Source: Desulfurispira natronophila
GTDB taxonomy: Bacteria; Chrysiogenota; Chrysiogenetes; Chrysiogenales; Chrysiogenaceae
Reading direction: 5' to 3'
DNA length: 64,000 nucleotides
NCBI RefSeq assembly: GCF_014203025.1
Contig: NZ_JACHID010000011.1
Coordinates: 23,562-87,561 of the forward strand
Shown here: one piece after another, positions 44,901 to 51,601 of the stretch
How positions within the stretch are numbered: position 1 is the stretch's first letter
Layout of the letters: the number at the start of each line of letters is the position of its first letter
Position numbers and translations under genes: made by a program
The notes under the pieces: generated by a model
Databases searched by the model: none
What the model was told of the DNA's origin: nothing
What the model saw: the letters and a program-made list of their open reading frames with translations, nothing else

Positions 44901-46128
44901 TGGTGGTGGGGCCGGCGCCGAAGACGACACTACTGAAGACACCGGTGCCACTGACCCGGATGAAGGCGGTAACGAGGGTGTAGCTGACGATGATGGCACC
45001 CAAGGCGATACTGGCGAAGGCACTGGCGGTGATACCGATACCGGCACTGGAGATGACACAGACACTCCAGCGGCGCCGGATACCGGGGACGACGACACTG
45101 CTGACGAAAGTGGAGATACTCCCGCTGCAGGTGACCCTGGCGAGGCTGATCCAGAAGGAGATGCTGGAACCGGAGGTGATGATACTGCTGGCGACGACGA
45201 AAGCGCAGCCGACGAATCTGATGGCGAAGACGACGGCGGCTTCCCCGGACAGGGCAGTACCGGCGGTGAGTTCCCCGGCGGTGGAGCAGGCGCCGAAGAT
45301 GACACTGACGAAGACTCAGGTGCTACAGCTCCGGGTACTGGCGATGACGACACGGGCGCTTCTGATGAAGCTGGCAGTGTTGATGACAGCGATGACACCG
45401 CTGCCACTGACCCGGACGAAGGCGGTGACAAGGGTGTAGCTGAAGATGATGACACCCAGGACGATACCGACCAAGGCGCTGGTGATGATACTGCTGACCA
45501 AGGTGAAGATACTCCTGCTACAGATGATCCTGGCGAGACTGACTCGGAAGGCGACACTGGAGCCGGAGGTGATGGTACTGCCGACGAAACCGATGGCGAA
45601 GACGGCGGCGGCTTCCCCGGACAAGGCAATACGGGCGGTGAGTTCCCCGGTGGCGGTGCTACCGGGGGCAACTTCCCGGGTGGTGGCAATAGTCAAGCTG
45701 ACAAATCCAGCAAGGGGAAAGGTAAGGACGACAGCTCTTCCAGCGATGACGACTCCGCAGATGCTGGCAGCGGTTTCCCCGGTGGAGGAGCCACTGGCGG
45801 TGAGTTCCCCGGTGGCGGTGCTACCGGTGGTGAATTTCCTGGCGGAGGAGGCGGTGTTGATGATGCTGACGGAGGATTTGATTTCCCCCCGGCTACGTCT
45901 GGCGAATCATCAGGCTCCGAGAACTGGGTTGATACGGTAGACGGAGGCAGCGACAGCACCATGGGCAGTACTGGTACTGGCTCCAGCTGGACTGACGAGG
46001 TTGATGACGATAAAAGCAGCTCCGACTCATCCCTTGATGATGGGAGCGAAGAGATAGACTCCTGGGATAATACAAACAACAGCAGCATGGGCGAAATTGA
46101 TGACGACAACGGTGCTTCAATACTCTAA
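38944..46128 (+). CDS. Giant acidic Asp/Gly/Thr/Glu repeat protein, likely type I secretion cargo
   Basis: A 2394-residue protein dominated by Asp, Gly, Thr, Glu, Ala, Pro and Ser. An N-terminal region of ~230 residues without a signal peptide leads into about 2000 residues of repeats. Acidic blocks (DTGDDDTADESGDTPA, DDPGETDPEGD, GASDEAGSADDSDDT) alternate with about 15 Gly/Phe/Pro blocks built on FPGQG and TGGEFPGGG. I see no Cys, and no Arg after about residue 85. Trp occurs only in the C-terminal ~100 residues (ENWVDT, SSWTDE, DSWDNT). The C-terminus ends DDDNGASIL, acidic then small/hydrophobic, as in type I secretion signals. No RTX nonapeptides, Ig-like domains or enzymes are visible. 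It should be a highly charged, flexible, Ca2+-binding polymer on the cell surface or in the matrix (inference). Long near-identical DNA blocks show recent expansion. AAGGG precedes the ATG. Confidence 0.85.
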   Translation: MSTPDDKKSREELDNQTVFQNIDQQDMSAREQTGLNIETEAGDEFSTSLLASITPDARIAADADGNRPDIISLRLPTQADGAEPTTPEDTTDVAAADEATAEEATTGVTTGPVDAQTPPLAADTDINQETADQAGIPSDTTDTSSPENPDTGVTTAIFDSSADTGTDADDSATSQPAPAQPGADVEFPGQSDTDSDLPGEAIGDDIPADEPDTDEGTDTTAPDTGDDDIADEGEDAPATDAPDETTPEGDTGTGGDDQDDSDSDSDDTAATDPDAGDDEGIADEDSAQDDTDQGAGGDTDTGTGGDTETPAAPDTGADDITDEGEDAPATDAPDETTPEGDTGTGGDDQGDSDSAADSDDTGATDPDEGGGEGAAEDDDTQVDADQGTGGDTDTDTGDDDTGASDEADSADDSDDTAVTDPDAGGDDSGASDDAGSADDSDDTGATDPDEGGGEGVADDDSAQGDTDEGTGGDTDTGTEDDTQDDTDQEAGGDTDTGTGDDTDTPAPDTGDDDTADEGEDTPATDDPGEADPEGDAGTGGDDTAGDDESAADESDGEVDGGFPGQGNTGGEFPGGGATGGEFPGGEADTGEDTETPAPDTGDDTGATDPDEGGGEGVADDDSAQDGTDEGTGDDTETPAPDTGDDDTVDESGDTPAADDPGETDPEGDSGAGGDDTAGYDESAVDESDGEDGGGFPGQGSTDGEFPGGGATGGEFPGGGADTGDDTDTPAPDTGDDDTADESGDTPAADDPGETDPEGDSGAGGDDTAGYDESAVDESDGEDGGGFPGQGSTDGEFPGGGAGAEDDTDEDSGATDPDTGDDDTGASDEADSADDSDDTAVTDPDAGGDDSGASDDAGSADDSDDTGATDPDEGGGESVADDDSAQGDTDEGTGGDTDTGTEDDTQDDTDQEAGGDTDTGTGDDTDTPAAPDTGDDDTADESGDTPATDDPGETDPEGDAGAGDDDSADETDGEGDGGFPGQGNTGGEFPGGGATGGEFPGGGAGAEDDTDEDSGATAPGTGDDDTGASDEAGSADDSDDTAASDLDEGGDEGAADDVADQDDTDQGAGGDADTGTGDDTGATDPDIDGDEDAIDDAGGGFPGQGNTGGEFPGGGATGGEFPGGGAGAENDTDEDSGATDPDTGDDDTGASDEAGSADGSDDTAVTDPDEGGDEGAADDVADQDDTDQGAGGDADTGTGDDTGATDPDIDGDEDAIDDAGGGFPGQGNTGGEFPGGGATGGEFPGGGAGAEDDTDEDSGATTPGTGDDDTGASDEAGSADDSDDTGATDPAEGGDEGVTDDDTQDETDQGTGDDTDTPAPDTGDDDTADEGEDTPATDDPGEADPEGDAGTGGDDTAGDDESAADESDGEVDGGFPGQGNTGGEFPGGGATGGEFPGGEADTGEDTTEDTGDTDPDAGGDEGVTDDDTQDETDQGDGGDTDSGTGDDTGATDPDIDGDKDATDDAGGGFPGQGNTGGEFPGGGATGGEFPGGGAGAEDDTDEDSGATTPGTGDDDTGASDEAGSADGSDDTGATDPAEGGDKGVTDDDTQDETDQGAGGDTGDDESAADESDDEDGGGFPGQGKTGGEFPGGGATGGEFPGGGAGAEDDTDEDTGATAPGTGDEDTGASDDTGSADDSDDTGATDPDEGGGEGVADDDTAQDDTDQGAGGDADTDTGDDTDTPAPDTGDDDTADESGDTPATDDPGETDPEGDSGAGGDDTAGDDESAVDESDGEDDGGFPGEGNTGGEFPGGGATGGEFPGGGADTGEDTDEDTGATDLDEGSGEGVADDDDTQDGTDESTGGDADTGTGEDTDTPAPDTGDDDTADESGDTPAADDPGETDPEGDSGAGGDDTAGYDESAVDESDGEDGGGFPGQGSTDGEFPGGGATGGEFPGGGADTGDDTDTPAAPDTGDDETTDEGEDTPAAGDPGETDPESDSGAGGGDTAGDDESAVDESDGEGGGGLPGQGATGGEFPGGGATGGEFPGGGAGAEDDTTEDTGATDPDEGGNEGVADDDGTQGDTGEGTGGDTDTGTGDDTDTPAAPDTGDDDTADESGDTPAAGDPGEADPEGDAGTGGDDTAGDDESAADESDGEDDGGFPGQGSTGGEFPGGGAGAEDDTDEDSGATAPGTGDDDTGASDEAGSVDDSDDTAATDPDEGGDKGVAEDDDTQDDTDQGAGDDTADQGEDTPATDDPGETDSEGDTGAGGDGTADETDGEDGGGFPGQGNTGGEFPGGGATGGNFPGGGNSQADKSSKGKGKDDSSSSDDDSADAGSGFPGGGATGGEFPGGGATGGEFPGGGGGVDDADGGFDFPPATSGESSGSENWVDTVDGGSDSTMGSTGTGSSWTDEVDDDKSSSDSSLDDGSEEIDSWDNTNNSSMGEIDDDNGASIL
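39580..45870 (+). repeat. Imperfect coding repeat array within the giant acidic gene
   Basis: About 14-15 copies of a Gly/Phe/Pro module (FPGQG..GGEFPGGG) alternate with variable acidic modules. DNA identity is very high in places. A 366-bp unit is tandemly duplicated (junction features at 42229 and 42595). A block of about 320 bp at 40146 recurs at 41412 (offset 1266 bp) with almost no changes. A block at 40891 recurs at 41164 (offset 273 bp) and at 44425. All offsets are multiples of three, so copy-number change keeps the frame. Assembly errors are a real risk here. Confidence 0.85.
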
Positions 46129-46142
46129 GCAGGCGACCACTT

Positions 46143-47600
46143 ATGAGTGATCCTTCTGCAAAACACAAAATTCTGGTTGTGGATGATGACGAGCTTATGG
46201 CTCAGTGGCTGGCTGGGGTGCTTTCACATGAGCACTCAGTGCGAACAGCCAGCAGTGGTGGCGAGGCTTTGCGCATAGCCTCATCATCAGAGAAGCCAGA
46301 TTTGATGCTTCTTGATGTCTCCATGCCGGATATGAACGGCTACGAGGTTTGCCGACAACTGAAGCTTGATGCCAGGACTCAGGGCATAGTGGTGATTTTT
46401 GTAAGCGGGCGCATTTCACCAGAGGATGAAGAAATGGGGTTGGAGCTTGGGGCTGTAGACTATATCCACAAGCCCTCAAACCCCACGGTGATTCGCGCTC
46501 GCGTCACCAGACACCTTGGGATACAACTCATAGAGTCATATCGGGGTCAAGGTCCCATAGTTCTGGTTGAAGGTGGAAGTAAGCCAAAAATGCCAGCGAC
46601 GAAAACAGGAGTGGCGGAGTATCCTTCTGCGCAGACAAAAATCCCAACAACCTCTTTCAAGGATGAACTGGGGCAGCTGCAACAAATATGTCGTAATTTG
46701 GCTTCAATTCTGCAGGACTGTGAGCAGAGAGTTCGGCACGGTATTACGGTGAGCCTACACCCTCAGAAGCTCGACACTCTGGCAGGCCAATTTGTAGAAA
46801 GTCACAACCGCAATCATCGCCCCATTTTATACCTGTGCAACCTGAACAACACCCGTCTCTCGCCGTTTGTTAATCACTCACTGCGCCGAACCTTAACGTC
46901 AACTGTTCTTGCTATTGATACCATGGCCGAACATGAAGAAACCCAGATTAGAAGCGTGATAACGGCGGCAATGCTGGCTGACATAGCCATGCCCAATATA
47001 CCTGCCAGCGTGTTGCAGAAAAAGGACGCACTCGCCGATGAAGAAGTCTGCATGCTGCAGAATCATGTTCATGAAGGCGTCCGAATACTTAAGTCGAGTA
47101 GTTTTGGGGACGATGTGATATCATTTGTCGCCCACCATCACGAACGTTTTAACGGTAGTGGTTACCCTTATGGACTGCAAGGAGATGCCATACCCCATGG
47201 AGCCGCAGTGGTGGGCCTCTGTGATACCTACTGTGCCATGACCGAAGAGCGCAGCTACCGAGAGGCCGGCAACCCCACAAAAACCATTGTCACCATGCTG
47301 AGTCGCGGAGAGGCTCAGCAAGATCCTCTTCTGGTAGAAAGACTTATCCGTTGCATAGGCGGATTTCCCATAGGAGCACTTGTGAGCATGAGCTCAGGAG
47401 AACTGGGCGTGGTAACTCATCACAACTCTGAGCTCCCCACCAAGCCAAGGGTCGTTGTATTGTTCGACCAACATGGGTCACGCCTGCGTCAACCGAGACC
47501 CGAGGACACATCTGAGCCTGGCAGTATCGAAATAAACAGTGCTGTGCAGCAGCACGCTGCTTCGCTCGATGTGTTAAGTATTCTGATAAGATTTTCATAG
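46143..47600 (+). CDS. Response regulator with divergent HD-GYP output domain
   Basis: A 485-residue protein. An N-terminal receiver (VVDDDEL, phospho-Asp in LMLLDVSMPD, Lys in YIHKPSN) is followed by a ~70-residue linker and an HD-GYP-type domain at about 210-380. The GYP part is well kept (HHHERFNGSGYP at 331-342, IPHGAAVVGLCDTYCAMTEERSYRE). The HD pair, however, is Ala279-Asp280 (MLADIAMPNIP), where active c-di-GMP phosphodiesterases have His-Asp. It may be a weak enzyme or a c-di-GMP-independent binding module. A C-terminal extension of ~90 residues is unassigned. It starts 14 nt after the giant gene and so probably shares its transcript. Confidence 0.85.
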   Translation: MSDPSAKHKILVVDDDELMAQWLAGVLSHEHSVRTASSGGEALRIASSSEKPDLMLLDVSMPDMNGYEVCRQLKLDARTQGIVVIFVSGRISPEDEEMGLELGAVDYIHKPSNPTVIRARVTRHLGIQLIESYRGQGPIVLVEGGSKPKMPATKTGVAEYPSAQTKIPTTSFKDELGQLQQICRNLASILQDCEQRVRHGITVSLHPQKLDTLAGQFVESHNRNHRPILYLCNLNNTRLSPFVNHSLRRTLTSTVLAIDTMAEHEETQIRSVITAAMLADIAMPNIPASVLQKKDALADEEVCMLQNHVHEGVRILKSSSFGDDVISFVAHHHERFNGSGYPYGLQGDAIPHGAAVVGLCDTYCAMTEERSYREAGNPTKTIVTMLSRGEAQQDPLLVERLIRCIGGFPIGALVSMSSGELGVVTHHNSELPTKPRVVVLFDQHGSRLRQPRPEDTSEPGSIEINSAVQQHAASLDVLSILIRFS

Positions 47601-47648
47601 CACTGATCACCTGCTCACCTAAAACTCTCTCCAGTAGCGGAGTACTCC

Positions 47649-50600
47649 ATGCAACCACAGCATCTCATTCAGCTTCTTCACGCCATCAATCGCGCCCAGT
47701 CCACATTCCTGGCTACCTCCGACCCTCATCAGGCCTTTGGCCAACTGCTGCAGGATGTGCTGGAGCTTACGGCCAGTGAGTACGGCTTCATTGGAGAGGT
47801 TCACTACGACGAGAATGATACCCCCTACCTGAAAAGCCACGCCATAACCAACATTGCCTGGGACGATGCTACTCGGAAGTTTTATGAAGAGAGTGCACAG
47901 GAAGGTCTCGTGTTTACCAATCTGCGCACTCTCTTTGGGGCTGCCCTCACCACGCAGGAGCCGGTGATTGCCAATGACCCGGCCCACGATTCCCGGCGTG
48001 GCGGGCTGCCCGAAGGTCATCCCGCCATGAATGCTTTTCTGGGACTTCCCATCAAGCGGGGCGAAAGCCTGGTGGCTATGGTGGGCCTGGCCAATCGTCC
48101 CCATGGTTACGATCAGGCACTGGTGGAATTTTTGGAGCCGCTTCTTTCCACCATTGGCCAATTGATTGAAGCCCGCCGCATCGAGCAGGCGCGCCTGCAG
48201 GCGCAGGCAGAGCTCAAAGATAATCAGACCCTCCTTAACATGGTACTGGAGGCCAGCGGCGATGGCATGTGGGACTTAAACATGGTGACGGGGCATCTGC
48301 ACTGGAGTGACGCCAGCTTCACCATGCTGGGGTATGAGCCTCAGCAATTCCCCCTGGATTTTGCCACCTGGGAAAAACTGATTCACCCAGACGACCTGAA
48401 ATCTGTCAAAGAGAAGATGGAGACCGCTGTCAGCAGCGGAGATAACCTGAATATCGATTTTCGCTACAGAACTCAAAGTGGAGCGTGGCAGTGGACCCAG
48501 GGCCGCGGGCGAGTGGTACAAAGGGATTCAAGCGGTGTGCCCCTGCGCATGGTGGGAGTTCACTCCGATATCTCGAAGCGCAGGATAGCCGATGATCGCC
48601 TGCGGGAGAGCGAAAATCGCTACCGCTCCGTCATCAATGCCCTGGGAGAAGGGGTCGTCATGCAGGCCGCCAGTGGAGAAATTCTCACCTGCAATGACGC
48701 GGCTGAGGAGATTCTCGGTCTCAACCGCCAGCAAATGATGGGCCGGACCAGTATTGATCCTCGCTGGAAAGGCATCCGCGAAGACGGCAGTGATTTTCCC
48801 GGGCACGAGCATCCCAGCATGCGGTGCCTGGAAAGTGGTCAGTCCCAGCGGGGAGTAATCATGGGTGTCCATAAGCCTGACGGAAACCTTACCTGGATCC
48901 TCATCAATGCAGAGCCTGTATGGGATAAAGATAACGAAAAACCTGTGGCTGTGGTCACCTCATTTACCGACATTACGCAGCGCAAGCAGATGGAACAGGA
49001 TCTGCGTGACCGGGAGCACCGCCTGGAACTGGCAACCTCCTCAGCCAACCTGGGTATTTGGGATCTGGATCTGGAAAGTGGTCACCTGGAGTGGAACTAT
49101 ATGATGTTCCACCTCTACGGCATCGATCCCAAAGACTTCAATCATACAGTGGAAACCTGGCAACACGCTTTGCATCCAGAAGATCGGCAGCGGACTGAAG
49201 ATGAAATCAACCGTGCCATTGCAGATGGCAGTACGTTTAATTCTGAGTTTCGCATCATACGACCAGACGGTGACATAGTACACATTCAGGCCACGGCCCA
49301 GGTAATTTGCGAAGGGGGGAAAGCCTGCCGCATTATCGGCATTAACATGGACACTACTGAGCAAAAGCAGTCTGAAAAGCTTCTCAAGCAAAGTGAAAAA
49401 ATGTTTCGTGATCTTTTTGATCTCTCCCCGGTAGCAGTAATTATCAACCGCCTCAGTGACGGTGCATTCCTGGAGGGCAACCAGGCGCTCTATGACATGA
49501 CCGGTTATGACGCTAAGCAGCTTGGCTCCCTGAGCTACTGGGATATCACTCCCCGCCGCTACGAACAGCAGGAGATGGAGCAGCTGGAGACCCTGCGCAC
49601 ACGAGGCTTCTACGGCCCCTTTGAAAAAGAGTATATCCACAAGGATGGCTCACTGATCCCCGTACTTCTGAATGGCAGGTTGTTTGATTTTAATGGAGAG
49701 GAGTGCATCTACTCCGTTGTGCAGGATATAACCCCCATCCGCGATGCTCAGGAGGCTCTGAGCGAAAGTGAGCACCGCTTTCGCAGTCTTTTTGAGCTCT
49801 ATCCCGATGCTTCTTTGTTGATAGATACACAAACCGGCCTGCCTGTACAATTTAACAGTGTAGCCCATGAGCAACTCGGCTATACAGCAGAGGAGTTTGC
49901 CAATCTCACCATTTCCGACTATGAGATAATTGAGACACCAGAGGAAACCGCAGCGCACATAGAAAAAATTATTACTGAGGGTCGTGATGACTTCGAAACT
50001 CAGCATCGCCGCAAAGATGGGAGCATCATAGACATCAGCGTGACGGTTTTGCGAATCGACCTGTCCGGCCACATCTATTTTCTTTGTGTTTTTCGGGACA
50101 TTACCAGCCAGAAAGAAGCCAGCCAAGCTCTTGAGCAAAGTGAGCAGCGCTTTCGCGATGTGGCCGCCGCCGCCGGGGAGTACATATGGGAGACCGACAC
50201 AGCAGGTAACTACAGCTTTTTGACCAAGCCAATAGAGGAAATCCTGGGTCAGCCAGTAGAAAGTATTTTGGGGCGCACCCCGTTTGATTTTATACCAGCC
50301 GCTGAGCAACAGCGAGTGGGAGACTTTTTTCGTAATGCCGCTTCCCGGCAGGAAGCCTTCCGGGGGTTGGAGCACCGCTCCCTGCACGCCGACGGCCATA
50401 TTGTGTGGCAATTAGTCAGCGGCCTGCCCACCTTTGATGCCAAGGGAAACCTCAAAGGCTACCGGGGTGTCGCCCTGGACATCACCCGCCAAAAAGAGGC
50501 CGAGGCATCGCTGACTGCCTATGCCAAGCACACCCAGGCTATTCTCGATAACGTGGTGGATGGTATAATCACGATTGATGAGCTGGGCTACATCCAGTCC

Positions 50601-51590
50601 TTCAATCGCTCAGCCGAGCGTATATTCGGCTACAAGGCCAGCGAAATATTGGCAGAAAAAATCAACACCATCATGCCTCCCCCCCACAACCAGTGCCACG
50701 ACAACTATCTTAAAGCCTATCAACAGACGGGGGTAAAACATGTTATCGATTCTACCAGGGAGCTTGAGGGTCGCCACTGCGACGGCACGCTCTTTCCCAT
50801 TGAACTGTCAGTCACGGAAATCTTCCAGGACAGCAAAACGGTATATGTGGGCATGGTGCGTGACATCACCGAACGCAAGCGCATTGACCGCATGAAAAAC
50901 GAATTTGTCTCCACTGTCAGTCACGAGCTGCGCACCCCTTTGACTTCCATCAGCGGCTCCCTGGGGCTCATTCTGGGGACGGCGGGAGATGGGCTGAGCA
51001 CCCAGGTCAAAGAGATGCTGGCTTTGGCCTATCGCAACAGCCAGCGACTCTCCAACCTGATTAACGACCTGCTGGACATGGAGAAAATCGCCGCTGGCAA
51101 GATGCGTTTTGATATGCAGGTGCAGAAGCTGATGCCCTTGGTGGAGCAGGCAATAGAATCCAACCGCTCCTACGCTCAGCAGTATAATGTGGAGTACAGG
51201 CTGGTTGAGCGCCAAGATGGAGTGAGCGTAAGCGTGGATGGAGAACGCCTGGTTCAGGTGCTCTCCAACTTCCTGTCCAATGGGGCCAAATTTTCCCCGG
51301 CTGGCAGTGTGGTCGAGGTTGGCGTGATAACTGATCAGGATATGGTACGGGTGGAAGTGCGCGACCAGGGGCCGGGAATTCCGGCGGAATTTCTGCCGCG
51401 CCTGTTCACCAAGTTTTCCCAGGCCGATTCGTCGGATACCCGAAAAAAAGGGGGAACAGGGTTAGGGCTGGCCATCAGCAAGGAGATCAGTGAGCAGATG
51501 AATGCAGGTGTAGGTGTGGAGCCCCGTGAAGGCGGCGGGTCCATCTTCTATGCCGAGCTGCCGATACACAGAGAAAACGAGCAATCATGA
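47649..51590 (+). CDS. GAF/seven-PAS sensor histidine kinase
   Basis: A 1313-residue soluble kinase with no membrane segment. Residues ~5-180 are a GAF domain (AINRAQSTFLATSDPHQAF, FLGLPIKRGESLVAMVGLAN). About seven PAS/PAC repeats follow between 195 and 1070; the last (DGIITIDELGYIQSFNRSAERIFGY) is FixL-like. HisKA carries SHELRTPLTSISGSLGLI and the HATPase has FLSNGAKFSPA, RDQGPGIP and [10 protein letters not shown]. There is no receiver. It should phosphorylate the receivers or Hpt proteins encoded downstream. Many PAS domains suggest integration of several cytoplasmic signals (redox, O2, ligands), though no heme or flavin site can be proven by eye. Its stop overlaps the next kinase gene. 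Confidence 0.9.
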   Translation: MQPQHLIQLLHAINRAQSTFLATSDPHQAFGQLLQDVLELTASEYGFIGEVHYDENDTPYLKSHAITNIAWDDATRKFYEESAQEGLVFTNLRTLFGAALTTQEPVIANDPAHDSRRGGLPEGHPAMNAFLGLPIKRGESLVAMVGLANRPHGYDQALVEFLEPLLSTIGQLIEARRIEQARLQAQAELKDNQTLLNMVLEASGDGMWDLNMVTGHLHWSDASFTMLGYEPQQFPLDFATWEKLIHPDDLKSVKEKMETAVSSGDNLNIDFRYRTQSGAWQWTQGRGRVVQRDSSGVPLRMVGVHSDISKRRIADDRLRESENRYRSVINALGEGVVMQAASGEILTCNDAAEEILGLNRQQMMGRTSIDPRWKGIREDGSDFPGHEHPSMRCLESGQSQRGVIMGVHKPDGNLTWILINAEPVWDKDNEKPVAVVTSFTDITQRKQMEQDLRDREHRLELATSSANLGIWDLDLESGHLEWNYMMFHLYGIDPKDFNHTVETWQHALHPEDRQRTEDEINRAIADGSTFNSEFRIIRPDGDIVHIQATAQVICEGGKACRIIGINMDTTEQKQSEKLLKQSEKMFRDLFDLSPVAVIINRLSDGAFLEGNQALYDMTGYDAKQLGSLSYWDITPRRYEQQEMEQLETLRTRGFYGPFEKEYIHKDGSLIPVLLNGRLFDFNGEECIYSVVQDITPIRDAQEALSESEHRFRSLFELYPDASLLIDTQTGLPVQFNSVAHEQLGYTAEEFANLTISDYEIIETPEETAAHIEKIITEGRDDFETQHRRKDGSIIDISVTVLRIDLSGHIYFLCVFRDITSQKEASQALEQSEQRFRDVAAAAGEYIWETDTAGNYSFLTKPIEEILGQPVESILGRTPFDFIPAAEQQRVGDFFRNAASRQEAFRGLEHRSLHADGHIVWQLVSGLPTFDAKGNLKGYRGVALDITRQKEAEASLTAYAKHTQAILDNVVDGIITIDELGYIQSFNRSAERIFGYKASEILAEKINTIMPPPHNQCHDNYLKAYQQTGVKHVIDSTRELEGRHCDGTLFPIELSVTEIFQDSKTVYVGMVRDITERKRIDRMKNEFVSTVSHELRTPLTSISGSLGLILGTAGDGLSTQVKEMLALAYRNSQRLSNLINDLLDMEKIAAGKMRFDMQVQKLMPLVEQAIESNRSYAQQYNVEYRLVERQDGVSVSVDGERLVQVLSNFLSNGAKFSPAGSVVEVGVITDQDMVRVEVRDQGPGIPAEFLPRLFTKFSQADSSDTRKKGGTGLGLAISKEISEQMNAGVGVEPREGGGSIFYAELPIHRENEQS

Positions 51591-51601
51591 GCGAGGTAAG
51601 C

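Noticed and set aside
38944..46128. CRISPR array or RTX nonapeptide repeats
   Set aside because: The DNA repeats are coding, variable in length and without unique spacers of fixed size. The protein repeats lack the GGxGxDxUx hydrophobic position of RTX.
38944..46128. Collagen-like Gly-X-Y protein
   Set aside because: Gly is frequent but not in a strict three-residue period; GGG and DDD runs break it.
39174..46168. Many long open frames antisense to, and in other frames of, the giant gene
   Set aside because: They are rich in Ser/Pro/Val or Thr/Leu and mirror the repeat composition of the sense gene. The bias against T-rich codons removes stops in other frames. No ribosome sites or families are seen.
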